A DNA stretch of 64,000 bases from Mixophyes australis. Taxonomy: Eukaryota; Chordata; Amphibia; Anura; Limnodynastidae. The notes under the pieces were generated by a model. The model saw only the letters and a list, made by a program, of their open reading frames with translations. It ran no database searches and was not told the origin of the DNA. A program made the translations under genes and the position numbers. Every line of letters begins with the position of its first letter. Positions within the stretch are counted from its first letter, which is position 1. Where the stretch lies: NCBI GenBank assembly GCA_036250195.1, contig JAVHZZ010000005.1:68569505-68633504 (forward strand). Direction: 5' to 3'. Below are positions 46,291 to 57,774 of the stretch, piece by piece.

Positions 46291-47120
46291 TCTTTCAGAA
46301 AGTATTTTTTGCTTTAGTTTTTCCACATATGTATTTTCCCACTATGACAGGTCGACCTCAGGTGTGATCAGCCCAGCCTACCATAGTCTGGTGTTGGTTA
46401 CAGTTTTTGCTTTGAGAAACCATGCTGTTCATTCATTAGTGGTAACGAGCTAAGGCTATGAGCTATCTTAATATATATCCATCTCAGCATAAACGTGTAA
46501 TTGTGTCATTTTTGGCATACGCATTCTACTACGTAAATGTGTCCATCTCTACATGAGGCCCTTAATTTTAAAATAAAATATTACATTACTAATACAAAGA
46601 TATCAAGAAATGTATTTTATATGGGTTTTTGCCCTTCTCTATTAATGCACTGATAACTGATCTGTGCCATAAGTGCATGTGCTCTTATCACTTTTTAAAT
46701 TTCACAGCACAACCCTTAGTGCAATTAATAAATTAGTGACATTAATTCTAATTTTATGAATGACTTTTCAAAGTATGGTAAGAGTCCCTCAAGAGGACTG
46801 TACTGGTAATGCGAATAGTAAAAAAGGATTGTGAGATGTTATGTTACAGTATTGTAATAAAATGCTAACATGAATAGTGCGGTATGAGCAAATTGTAATG
46901 TTGTGTCAGTTTAGCGCTTGATACATCTATATTTTCGCCAAGCTTCTGCATATCATAACCAGTGTTGTAATGCTAAAAGGTTCTGATGCATGATTTTGCT
47001 TCTGTTTTTTAAATACTACTCAAAAGCCAGATGTTATTTTTAATGGTCAGCAGCATCATGTTTTAGCAAAGATAAAGCATATATTGCAGATATTTTCTTG
47101 TGGAAGATTTGAGAAATTAA
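46291..47120. other. Unassigned AT-rich sequence
   Basis: No supportable coding or RNA feature. Confidence 0.35.
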
Positions 47121-47424
47121 CTTGCTAGTAGAGATGCTCAGGCTCGGTTCCCCGAGAACCGAACACACTCGAACTTAGCATATCCAAGTCGGCTCGTTAC
47201 CTTAGCGCTTTTCGGAATCGAAAACGAGTCAAAATGTCATTGTTATGTTGTCGGATCTCACGAGTTTTGAAATATATAAATACCGCCCTCCACGGGGATT
47301 TAGCGCCATTTGAAAGAGGGACATAGAAGGGGTAGCACAGTGTGTAGAGCAGTTGGGCAGCAATATAGATAGAATTGAATGAGGAGGGGGTAGCAGTGTT
47401 CAACAAAGTCTACAGTGACTTTTA

Positions 47425-48200
47425 GGAGAGCTCCATTGCTAATTCTCATTGCTGAAAAATACAAATACTAGTGCTGGCAGGCTTGGTGTAATTCTGCATT
47501 CACATTCTATTGTGTTACATAGGTAACACACAAAGAGGAGAGCTCCATTGCTAATTCTCATTACTGAAAAATGCAAATACTATTGCTGGCAGGCTTAGGG
47601 TAATTCTGCAGTCACATTCTACTGTGTTATATAGGTAACACACAAAGAGGAGAGCTCCATTGCTCCATTACTGAAATAAAAATACTAGGGCTGGCAGTCT
47701 TTTCTCCTGAAGCAGTCAAATTGTACGGTGGTATATAGTTTATACACAAAGAGGAGTGCTCCATTGCTCCATTACTGAAATACAAATACTAGGGCTGGCA
47801 GTCTTTTCTCCTGAAGCAGTCAAATTGTACTGTGGTATATAGTTTACACACAAAGAGAAGTTCTCCATTGCTAAGAGTCATTGCTGAAATACAATTACTA
47901 GGGCTGGCAGTCTTTTCTTCTGAATTTGCAGTGAAATTGTACAGTGTTATATAGGTTACACACAAAGAGGAGTGCTCCATTGCTAAGAGTCATTACTTAA
48001 ATACAAATACCAGGGCTGGCAGTCTTTTCTTCTGAATTTGTAGTCAAATTGCACGGTGTTGTATAGGTTACACACAAGGAGGAGTGCTCCATTGCTAAGA
48101 GTCATTGCTGAAATACAAATACTAGGGATGGCAGGCGTGGTCTAAATCTGCAGTTACATTTTACTCTATCATAGCTCACTCAGAAACAGGAGAGGTGACA
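47425..48200 (+). repeat. Subterminal tandem repeat, about 105-115 bp units
   Basis: About seven diverged units, each with GAGCTCCATTGCT or GTGCTCCATTGCT, an AAATACAAATACTAG-GCTGGCAG block and a TATAGGTTACACACAAAG block (starts near 47,428, 47,541, 47,651, 47,755, 47,858, 47,968 and 48,085). A partial unit resumes right of the LTR insertion (53,177-53,270), which shows the LTR element landed inside the repeat. Confidence 0.8.
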
Positions 48201-48211
48201 GGGTTCAGTGC

Positions 48212-49267
48212 TGTGATGATACCAGGATGTTTGGGTAGGAACCCAGAAGAAAGTCCTGGTATCAAGGGGTTCAGGATCACACAGGCAAAGAAAAGGTGTG
48301 GATACAAGGGTTTCTTTATTACAGCTAACTGCAAACAATAGCTTATATATATCAAACCATAATTCAAACAACACCCAGTGTTCACCAAACTTCAACCATC
48401 ACCCAGTAACACCCCAGTGTTCAATAACCCAAATTGTTTATAACGAAAATAGGTTTTCTTTACCAGTCCAAGTTATAGGGGAAGGATGATGTCCGTGATT
48501 AATAGAATAAGCCAGGCAGAGCAGACAAGTCTGCAAGTCCAGGAAAAGCTTGTAATCCAATAGCCACAATACTTCCAGGTAAATTCCTCCTCAGCACACG
48601 GGCAGCAGTCAAAACTCCAACGCCAGTAGCTTCTAGAAGCAAAAATCCCACACACAGAAATCTCTCCTGCAGGCCTTCTTAAAGGGACAACATTTCCCAT
48701 GTGTGGAATCCCTCCCTGCAGGGTTATCCACAGGTCACAGATACTGGGATTGGCTGGCAGGTATTAGGGGGGTGGAGATGGGAGTGGAGAGCTGTCCTTC
48801 CCTCATGGCTTTCCCTCCTGCTGTTTTGGAGACTAGGAGTCTGAAACAGATCCAGGGGAAACAATAGCTGCTCCAACCAGTTGCTGATTGACTTATTCCT
48901 GGTTAAGTAAGAGAGCCTCCCTGTTTTAACCCCTTCCAGTCATTTGTGATGTCAGAGGGGCTCCAGCTAATCTCAGCTTCCTGTCTGTAAGAGGGGGGTG
49001 ATGCCTTAGTCAGGAAACAGTACATCCACCATGTTGTAATCCGATATAATGTTCAGATGAATACATGTAACCCACCTGGCTTTATTTAAGAATAATATGG
49101 TCAACTTAAGTCCATCTCATAGGTTTTTATACACACTTAGATTATGTAACAAATGAGGTTAATAAATTAATGCAACCCAATGTTCACCTAAGCACAAGCA
49201 ACTTTCATTCTAAGTGTTTAAAATGACAGATGGGGAAAATGATGGCTGTCAGACCCATCGCGTCACA
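48212..49267 (-). repeat. 3' LTR of the 892-codon element
   Basis: Read on the minus strand it has a TATATATAAG box (plus-strand CTTATATATA at about 48,342) closely followed by TAATAAAG (about 48,317), so promoter and poly(A) signal are only about 30 bp apart and R would be very short. Confidence 0.92.
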
Positions 49268-49285
49268 TATACCTCCCCCTTCTTA
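49268..49285 (-). promoter_or_regulatory. Polypurine tract of the 892-codon element
   Basis: Minus strand AAGAAGGGGGAGGTATA abuts the 3' LTR. It overlaps the last bases of the ORF. Confidence 0.75.
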
Positions 49286-51961
49286 AATCGGGGCAGAGGG
49301 ACTGGTCTCTTTAGCGGGACCAGGAGGGATGCCTCGGCAAGGTGGGTTTTGGGGTGCCTCTGTCCATTGTCCATTTTGACCAATCTCCTGGGGTGGACAT
49401 ATCCCTGGATCTGGTGGGCGTTTATTTAACAATCCACAATCTCTCAAAGTTCTCGCACTCTCCCATAATTTTAGTTCAGTCTTCCTCCCTGGGTGATGCA
49501 ATCTCCCACCCACATAGAATAGGCAGAATATTAAAGCATCCAAATAAGTTTGATAATACCACTTGGAGTTTACCGCTTTATTCCCATCCAGCTGCATGTA
49601 TCCATCTTTTTGCAAAGTTCCCCCCTCCCCCACATCAATCTCCACAGTGGGCACTAACACCTTCGCCTCTGGCGCATCAGGGTAGTGAGTATCTCCCTCC
49701 TCCCCCACTTCCATAAGTGAAAGCTGCAAAAGAGTAGGTTCAGTTTGAGGATCCACGATATCCAATGAAGATGTTGGATCTGTAACTGCATCCTTGTTAT
49801 CCCAGGTACTTCCAGCAAACTCCTGTATTGGGTCACTGGAGTCATTTTCCATGATTGGGTTGCACAGGGGTAATAACCTGGAGTGTCCAGCTAAATTGAC
49901 TTGTAACAGCTGGGATCCCCACTTCTTTTTCCTGCTTCCTTTCTGTTTACTGGACAAAGGACAGGATAAGCAGGTTTTAACAGAACTTTTCCTGGGTGGC
50001 TTTTTGCCACTTTTATTTTTAGCCTGTGACATTCTGATCTCCTGCGAGTCTGTAGTTTGGAGATTAATAGGGCTCAATTGATGTTTCAGAAGTACTAAGC
50101 CAAGCATATTACTGTTTTCTCCATTTACCTCTTCAGCCTTCCCTTGTATGTCAGCAGTGTTAATTATCTTTGAAGAAGTACTTACAGTTCTGTTAATGTG
50201 CTTTCCTGGAGAAGGAAAATCTCCTGGGTGGTAATCCAGGAGTCCAGTTCCCTGATCATGTTCAGACACCTTTTGCACAGTTCCTGTAAGGACACCCCAT
50301 TCTGTTCCACTCAGGGTAATTTTCAGAACTGTGAGGTCTTCTAAAGGAGAGGAATGTGACTCTCCGGAATCCTTAACAGGGCCACTTCCAATTATCACTT
50401 CTATTTCCTTCCCATTGTCCTTTGTTGTAGGGACTAACTGATTGTCACTCTTTGTGTTCTCCCTTTTGACCCCTGGCATAACAATTCCTTTTTCCTCTCC
50501 TTTTAATTCTGTCATATAATCTGTAATAATGATTTCTGCTGAGATCATATGTTGAGCAGGCTTATCTTTCTTTTCTGTCAGACACGGGTACAGCTGCACA
50601 TCATTTGCATTGGAGAGCACACATGTGCTATCCTGCATTACTTCAATGGGTAACACGTTTTCAGACACAACAGGGGTGAATAACTGGCCTTTTCTGCAAT
50701 TCTGGGCTGACTCATACACAGTCTCAGGTGCCAGTAGCTCTGGCAGATTATCACAAGATGCTACATGGTACTGGTACTTACATGGTAGTTCTTTTCCATC
50801 CAAGTCACCAAATAGGAGGATCTCTCCTAGTCCTTTCTGATTACTCAGAGGTACAACATCCTCACCAAACAGTTCTTCTCCAGCCTCCCCCTGATTACCA
50901 GACTGAGAAACACCTTTTTTAGTATGTGACAAAAGAGATTGTAATTGGCGTTTCTCAGTATTTATTCGATAACACTGATCCTGCCACATTTCAGTGTCAG
51001 TGAGTCCTTGTAGCAATACCTGGTCCTCTGCTTCTTCAAAACTCTGTTGCAGACATTGCATTTGTTCCCAAAGGGGTATGTGGGGACCTAAAGTCAGTAT
51101 CCATTTCCTATAGACACTAAAGGCATTGCTGGGATTCTCCTGATCCTTTAAAAGACGTTGGAGGATATCCTTATGCGTGCAGTACAGGTACGGTACACCT
51201 CTAATCTGACATTCTACAATCAATTCCTCCATGCTCATTGTTTCCAGTGGGTCTGTGTAATCCTCTAATGGGGATGATTCAAGGATTAAATTTGTGGGGG
51301 GCTCCTCAAACATCTCTCTAGGTTCCAGCAGCCTATTTTGGTCCTTGCTTCCATCTATCTTGGTTGCCAAGCACATATCATACAGGTACTGCTGATTATG
51401 GTTGTAACTAGGTTTTCCCCTGGCCAGATCCTGCATAGTACAAATAACTTCATTTGTAAAATCATCCCATCCTGGTTCATCCCGAAATTTCCAAGCACTT
51501 GCTTCCTCTTTCAACATTAGGAACAAATCCAACAGGTTCTCCAATTTCTCCTGTAGACTGGCTCCTTTCCATGTAATAATCTTTGGGCACTCCTCATCCC
51601 AATAATCAAAAATGTGCTGCATTGTGGTGGGGTGGTGCAACACATCCATATCCCCATCCTGCAGACACTCCCACAGTCCTTCATCCCAGTACACCTTTCT
51701 CCTGGTTGTACTGGACTGTATCATCCCTTCCTTTGGGAACTTTTGCAACAATGGGCTGTGATCTGCTCTCCTCTTTCCAGAGCTCACATCCATTTTACTT
51801 CCAGGGGTCACCTCACTGTGATTTCCCCTCCTTGAGACACGGTTCCATCTTCCGTTCTCCACTGGCGGGGTTTGCCTCCCCTTATCAAATTGGCACTTAG
51901 GCAGCATCTTCCCTTGCCTCTTGCTTTTGGCACTTGCAACTGTCTTTGGCAATCTGGACAT
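49283..51961 (-). CDS. 892-aa retroelement protein of unknown function, SAP-like motif
   Basis: Not recognised as a known gag or enzyme. A clear ATG at 51,961 follows the leader and the frame is uninterrupted to the polypurine tract. The first 90 residues are Lys/Arg-rich. Residues 90-200 are acidic and helix-rich (YWDEGLWECLQDGD, FDYWDEECPK). Residues 242-272 (SMEELIVECQIRGVPYLYCT) fit a SAP-like helix-turn-helix of the sort found near the N-terminus of some vertebrate Gypsy gag proteins. Residues 290-345 are coiled-coil-like. The long remainder is polar and low in structure, with a basic KSGKKPPRKSS patch. I see no zinc knuckle, DTG or YVDD. It could be a divergent gag-like packaging protein or a captured host ORF. 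Confidence 0.75.
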   Translation of the reverse strand: MSRLPKTVASAKSKRQGKMLPKCQFDKGRQTPPVENGRWNRVSRRGNHSEVTPGSKMDVSSGKRRADHSPLLQKFPKEGMIQSSTTRRKVYWDEGLWECLQDGDMDVLHHPTTMQHIFDYWDEECPKIITWKGASLQEKLENLLDLFLMLKEEASAWKFRDEPGWDDFTNEVICTMQDLARGKPSYNHNQQYLYDMCLATKIDGSKDQNRLLEPREMFEEPPTNLILESSPLEDYTDPLETMSMEELIVECQIRGVPYLYCTHKDILQRLLKDQENPSNAFSVYRKWILTLGPHIPLWEQMQCLQQSFEEAEDQVLLQGLTDTEMWQDQCYRINTEKRQLQSLLSHTKKGVSQSGNQGEAGEELFGEDVVPLSNQKGLGEILLFGDLDGKELPCKYQYHVASCDNLPELLAPETVYESAQNCRKGQLFTPVVSENVLPIEVMQDSTCVLSNANDVQLYPCLTEKKDKPAQHMISAEIIITDYMTELKGEEKGIVMPGVKRENTKSDNQLVPTTKDNGKEIEVIIGSGPVKDSGESHSSPLEDLTVLKITLSGTEWGVLTGTVQKVSEHDQGTGLLDYHPGDFPSPGKHINRTVSTSSKIINTADIQGKAEEVNGENSNMLGLVLLKHQLSPINLQTTDSQEIRMSQAKNKSGKKPPRKSSVKTCLSCPLSSKQKGSRKKKWGSQLLQVNLAGHSRLLPLCNPIMENDSSDPIQEFAGSTWDNKDAVTDPTSSLDIVDPQTEPTLLQLSLMEVGEEGDTHYPDAPEAKVLVPTVEIDVGEGGTLQKDGYMQLDGNKAVNSKWYYQTYLDALIFCLFYVGGRLHHPGRKTELKLWESARTLRDCGLLNKRPPDPGICPPQEIGQNGQWTEAPQNPPCRGIPPGPAKETSPSAPI

Positions 51962-52094
51962 TATAGCAACTGGTTAACTACTGAGTTATAAATTGAAGGT
52001 GGTGTTGGTAAGCTATTGCACCTTTACTTTGCAGAGCCTTGGGTGTATCACGATACAACCCCCTGCACTCTACCTGAACATCAGGACTGTGTGA

Positions 52095-52112
52095 TCCCAC
52101 TGCTTGCCACCA
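52095..52112 (-). promoter_or_regulatory. Primer binding site candidate of the 892-codon element
   Basis: Minus strand TGGTGGCAAGCAGTGGGA starts two bases inside the 5' LTR. The tRNA is not identified. Confidence 0.55.
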
Positions 52113-52114
52113 AT

Positions 52115-53171
52115 TGTGATGATACCAGGATGTTTGGGTAGGAACCCAGAAGAAAGTCCTGGTATCAAGGGGTTCAGGATCACACAGGCAAAGAAAAGGT
52201 GTGGATACAAGGGTTTCTTTATTACAGCTAACTGCAAACAATAGCTTATATATATCAAACCATAATTCAAACAACACCCAGTGTTCACCAAACTTCAACC
52301 ATCACCCAGTAACACCCCAGTGTTCAATAACCCCAAATTGTTTATAACGAAAATAGGTTTTCTTTACCAGTCCAAGTTATAGGGGAAGGATGATGTCCGT
52401 GATTAATAGAATAAGCCAGGCAGAGCAGACAAGTCTGCAAGTCCAGGAAAAGCTTGTAATCCAATAGCCACAATACTTCCAGGTAAATTCCTCCTCAGCA
52501 CACGGGCAGCAGTCAAAACTCCAACGCCAGTAGCTTCTAGAAGCAAAAATCCCACACACAGAAATCTCTCCTGCAGGCCTTCTTAAAGGGACAACATTTC
52601 CCATGTGTGGAATCCCTCCCTGCAGGGTTATCCACAGGTCACAGATACTGGGATTGGCTGGCAGGTATTAGGGGGGTGGAGATGGGAGTGGAGAGCTGTC
52701 CTTCCCTCATGGCTTTCCCTCCTGCTGTTTTGGAGACTAGGAGTCTGAAACAGATCCAGGGGAAACAATAGCTGCTCCAACCAGTTGCTGATTGACTTAT
52801 TCCTGGTTAAGTAAGAGAGCCTCCCTGTTTTAACCCCTTCCAGTCATTTGTGATGTCAGAGGGGCTCCAGCTAATCTCAGCTTCCTGTCTGTAAGAGGGG
52901 GGTGATGCCTTAGTCAGGAAACAGTACATCCACCATGTTGTAATCCGATATAATGTTCAGATGAATACATGTAACCCACCTGGCTTTATTTAAGAATAAT
53001 ATGGTCAACTTAAGTCCATCTCATAGGTTTTTATACACACTTAGATTATGTAACAAATGAGGTTAATAAATTAATGCAACCCAATGTTCACCTAAGCACA
53101 AGCAACTTTCATTCTAAGTGTTTAAAATGACAGATGGGGAAAATGATGGCTGTCAGACCCATCGCGTCACA
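52115..53171 (-). repeat. 5' LTR of the 892-codon element
   Basis: 1,057 bp, near-identical to the 3' LTR, with the same TATA and poly(A) positions. Inserted in the hAT subterminal repeat. Confidence 0.92.
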
Positions 53172-53578
53172 AGTGCTAAAACAGAAATTTAAATAATAGG
53201 GCTGTCAGTATTCTTAAAAGTCTCCAGCAACATTCTACTGTGCCATAGCTCATACAGAAACAGGAGGGGTGACATTGTTCTGGTCACTTTCCAGTCTCAG
53301 TCATGATGATACTTATCCCTCTACCTCATGTGCTAAAGTCTATGTTCAAGTGCATAATGGTTTTAAGTCAGGGAAACAAAAGTGTATATAAAAAGCTTGT
53401 ACCTTTTTAAAGAATAAAAACCTGTCTAATAAAGCTGAAAGTTTACTGTAGAAAAACATAAAATTGCCAAGACACCATTCTTCCCAAAATATTACCAAGA
53501 ATACCAGCATCAGGTATTTCCTTCTCTTAGCTAGATTTCATCACCTGCAATCTACACTGTCATGATATTCACCCTCAT

Positions 53579-56017
53579 CATTGTGTGCATCTTCCTCAAA
53601 CAATACTAATTCATCCCCGCTGGAATCCACCATCACAGAAGTCTGTGGACTTTGATGTAATTGCCCATAATGGCTTTCCTCATGGAATTTGTAGTTAATT
53701 TTATGGCAGAGCTGTCACGATTTTTGGGCAATTCTTTTACACCAGCCCAAATGTCAAAATGTTGTGCTGACGCATCTGCATCACCACTAAGTGTCTTGGG
53801 AAAGCTTTGATTTTTCCTAGAAGCAGTTGGCAGAGAAACTGAAGGAGGAGATGTCGTTGTGTCATGTACCAGTTGATCTGTCAGCTCATTGCATCTCTTG
53901 TGATCTGGGACAGTGGGAAATAAAGACATAGCTTATAAACCTAGGATCAAGCACAGTTGGCAAAATGTAGTGATCCCATTACAAGATGTTGATAACTCTT
54001 GGATCCTGGCGAAGCAAATTAAGTATTTAATCTACAATTACAATATAGTTAGAGGATTTGCTTTGTTTAATTTTGTCCTTCAATTTCTCTAGCTGCTTTT
54101 CAAAAAGTCTAATTAGGGCAATCACTTGACTCAAGCTAACCGTGTCTGCACTCTCTTCTCAGGTGACTACTTCACTGGACTAAAGTACATTCCCCATCAA
54201 ATTCTATTCTTCTTGCAGCTGCTGCATTCTCCTACATGCTGTTGCACAATCCCAAATGACCCTAAATACTTTGGAACACAGACAGCATCTCCTGCATGTC
54301 ATTGTAATTTTTAAAAAAGTTCTGTACCACCAGAGCAAAACAGGAAATGTGATGGAATTCTCCCCGCTGTAATGCTCTAACAGTATTGGTGGCGTTATCA
54401 GAAATCACATATCCTCAGGAGAGTCCAAGCAGGATAAGCCATGTTGCAATGACATCCCTTAGTTTTTAAAACTGTTTGTCAGTGGTATTACCTCTGACCT
54501 GCACATTGTCTCGTGTCTGATAACCACCTCTCACTCCCGCCTTCAAGACTTCTCCCGTGCTGGTCCACACTTATGGAATTCCCTACCACGCTCACTCAGA
54601 TTTTCCCCCAGCCTTCAAATCTTTAGATGCTCTTTGAAAACTCATCTCTTTTTTAGAGGAGACCTTAACCTCGATAATACTATTCACATTAATGCCCCTC
54701 ACAACTATCCCAATCTCCACTCTGAGCCACACTCGCTCTTCTTGTTTCAGGTGTGCCCTCTTTCCTTTAGAATGTAAGCTCTGTAATGAGCAGGGTCCTC
54801 CATACCCTTTGTTTTCAGGTCTCCATTCATTTTGTCTGCCTTGTCTGTTCTTGTTTTCCGTATGTCTTGTTTTATGTATGTACTTGTCTTCCCTACTGTA
54901 CAGCACTGTGGTGCCTTACAAATCTACGATAATAATAATAATAATAATAATAATATTATGCCTCTTAGTGAAGCAGATGACACACAGAGTAGCCTGCCTC
55001 AGAAAAATGTGACGTACTTAGGTACATGCCGCTGCTGTTCCTGCTGGTGAAGGCGAATCACCGACCCAAAGGGGTGTCACAGTCATATAATCTTTAGTAT
55101 GCCCAGTTCCGCTTGTCCCCATATCTGTGGTTAAGTGTACAGTGGGTAGAATGCCATTTTGTAGCCCAATAATTCAATTTTTACAAACTTTCTGGTAGAG
55201 GTGAGAAATAGCTTTCTAGTACAATGGTGTCATGATGGAATTTGGTAACAGGAACACAAGACCTCAAGTAATTGTCTAGCACCAGCTGCATTAATAGTGG
55301 ACATTGGAAGCTGATCTAATACTAGCATAGTCCCCATGGCATCTGTGATCCACTGTGTGACTGGGTTACAGCTTTCTTACTTTCTTCCTCTTGCAAAGGA
55401 TTGTTTAACAGTCAATTGTTGTAAACTACTAGTAGTATTCTTCTGCGATGAAGATCCACCCAAAGCAGCAGCAGCAGCGGGACTAACGCTTAATAAGGAA
55501 ACATGGTTAGTGGAGGAGTCATCTAGCCTTAGCAACTTGGATGCAGCACTAACTCCCATCACTTGGGAGGATATTGATGCTGAAGGTGTTGGGGGTGTAG
55601 ATTGCAGGTGCTGGGAGGGAAGGGAAGTAGCTGATGCTGGACTGCTTGCTGTTATTTTTTAGCATAAATTTCTGATTTTCCCAAGAGTTTTCTATGAACT
55701 AGTTTCAAATGGTGCAACATGGATGAGGATCCTAGATGGTTAAAGTCCCTACCCTTACTGACTGGGTTTACAATGCTACAAATGGCTAAACAACTCTTGT
55801 CAGAATTTAGGTAAAAATAATTCCACACGTATTTTGTGGTCTTATGCCTAGGCATGACAATGGCCTTCTTCTTATCACTGGCAAGAACTGCTGCAATCTT
55901 TATTTGAAAGTGTATGAAAATAATATTGTGACCTGTGAGGTGGTCAAAAACTAGTGTTATTGAGGGTAATGATAATGTCGGAAAGAAAAAAAATGCAAAA
56001 TTATGTGATTTTAGCAT
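53579..56017 (-). pseudogene. hAT transposase (ZBED-like) relic
   Basis: Transposase of the surrounding hAT element, minus strand. The N-terminal piece (55,652-56,017) has a BED-type finger: KTTKYVWNYF, then CLAIC, and a C-terminal HHLKLVH. The second Cys of the finger appears lost (CSIVN). A middle piece (about 55,330-55,560) has a Ser/Ala-rich linker and a degraded core. A C-terminal piece (53,633-53,929) has DHKRCNELTDQL and an acidic tail. Stops, frame changes and the LINE insertion at 54.5-54.96 kb disrupt it, so no transposase can be made. Confidence 0.6.
54485..54957 (+). repeat. L2/Rex-type LINE 3' end
   Basis: The plus strand encodes, in a broken frame, the RT C-terminal motif RAGPHLWNSLPRSLR, followed by a frame with FENSS/LKTHLF-like end. 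Then comes a 3' UTR with GAATGTAAGCTCTGTAATGAG and GTACAGCACTGTGGTGCCTT, and an (ATA)n tail (54,929-54,957). This is the usual 5'-truncated LINE remnant. Confidence 0.7.
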
Positions 56018-56163
56018 ATTTTAGTAATTTTTCTAAAAAATACAGAAACCAAAACCAAACACACAAAGGCGATTTTGCCAAAAACAAAACCAAAACATGA
56101 AGCTAATCCAGATCCAAAACCAAAACCACTTCACGGGAGTCAGTGAACATCTCTACTTGCTAG

Positions 56164-57771
56164 TGTCTGAAAGTTTACTAAAATAAACAATTTTTTATGC
56201 TCTATTGTTGCATAGAATATGTTCCAATACAATCTGCTCATAGCAGTGTGGCCTTTTTGTTAGTGAAATTATATATTGGGGATGATGCAGAGTGGAATGT
56301 ATGACAGTTTGCACAGTGTATCTTGCATGAAATCTCTCTGCACATGCTCCGGAAATGAACATATGCAAATGCACAAATGTAGTTATGAACTCAACTGACA
56401 CTTACGACTCCCTACGAACTGAGAGGAGGACTAGGGGAGGGAAGGGGCGGTCTAACATAGTTCAAGTACAGTAATTGTGTGTTCACACAATTGCTGATTA
56501 TGCAGACCTGAAGGTTTGCAAACATACACAGCTTTGAGGGATACATTTTACACATGCTACAGGGCAGGTATAAATGCAAGGCTGATGATGAACGGTATCA
56601 TTACCTCACTCCTATATGACATAAACACACACATAGCAACAAGTCACATACAATGCCACACATGCCTCCACCAGACTGATCATTGAACAGACTTTTGGGT
56701 TTTCCGATTCCGTTGTCTTGACTGGTCCATTAGAGCCCTCATGTGTGTATCGGAGCTGGTGTGTGACATTTTTACTCTTAGGAGTGGGTGCCTTTGAAGG
56801 AGGAGGAAGAGGTTGCTGGCTAGGAGGCAAAAGACTTCACCCAGGAGTTAACTGACTCCCAAGAATATACTTCCTTAACAGAATATGTGCTTCAACAATA
56901 CTTTACCTATAAGTGCCATTTGCAAACACATACAGTATGTTGTCAAAATTATGACATATGACCTTAAATATGACCATACAAATAATATAATTTATTAGTG
57001 ATACCATGATAATACTGGATTCATTTTTAACACTATTATGGATACATTCTGCATGCAAATGTGGCTGACATATTGCAATAACATCTTATGACACGTTACT
57101 TAATTACAATATGAAATTGCTCATGCTTTATTAACACATTTACTCATGCAGCATATATTTCTCCAGATCCCCAAATGTAAGGACCATCTTTACTAAGGCC
57201 ACCATATAATTTGATTTAATGTATTCTTTAATTGTGAATAATTAACAAACATCTGGAATTTATAAAACTTTCATTATAAGTTTTTATTAAAAACTTTTGT
57301 TACTGTATTGCTTGCACCTGTCATTGAGTCATCTGAGCACTGTGGTTCGGCAGAGCAGAGGTAGATGTTAAATCCTCTCTGCCATCTCAGGCTGCCTAGG
57401 GACAGATGCTAGTAATTGCCAGGGATTGTCCAACTGCTTCTACTGCTGTTATTAGTTGATCCTGCTGCCTATTAATCTCCTGCAGGGTGAGACTAATATC
57501 AGACATAATTTATTCCATTTTGTAGCTACTTCAGGACAAACCATCCAGGAGTTGTACAGATGGGGAATGTGCGGGACCAGTAGGAGGAGAGGAGGTGGGT
57601 GCTCCTGGCAGCTACACCTCCAGGTCTTCCTCTCTGGCCTCCTCCATCTCCTCAAGGTGCTCTTGCTCTGCCTGCTCATCTGCTCTGATTGTACTCTTAT
57701 TGATCACTGTGCACTAGATGTACAGTGACATAAGTAGGAAGAAAACTACAAACCTAAAGGCCTTTAAATGA
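56164..57771. other. Intergenic, nothing identified
   Basis: No supportable gene. The short open frames (68-90 codons) at 56,195-57,728 lack motifs. Confidence 0.35.
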
Positions 57772-57774
57772 TTA

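Larger units (their letters stand above)
48207..53176 (-). mobile_element. Non-autonomous LTR element with one 892-codon ORF
   Basis: LTRs of 1,056 bp (48,212-49,267) and 1,057 bp (52,115-53,171) begin TGTGATG and end GTCACA, flanked by the 5-bp duplication AGTGC (48,207-48,211; 53,172-53,176). The only LTR difference I found is one extra C in the right copy (ACCCCAAATTG), so it is recent. The 2,847-bp internal region has a TGG-start primer site, one long ORF and a polypurine tract. There is no protease, RT, RNase H or integrase, so mobilisation must be in trans. Confidence 0.92.
47121..56163 (-). mobile_element. hAT DNA transposon with nested insertions
   Basis: Ends TAGAGATGCTCA (47,129) and its imperfect inverse ending CATCTCTA (56,155) are flanked by an exact 8-bp duplication CTTGCTAG (47,121-47,128 and 56,156-56,163), the hallmark of hAT transposition. 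Within it lie an approximately 110-bp tandem repeat, a ZBED-like transposase relic on the minus strand, the LTR element at 48,207-53,176 and an L2-type LINE tail at about 54,485-54,957. Without the insertions the hAT element would be about 3.6 kb. Confidence 0.82.

Noticed and set aside
47425..48200. About 110-bp repeats considered as an RNA gene cluster
   Set aside because: No box A/B or other promoter motif and no conserved secondary structure visible; they lie in a hAT subterminal region.
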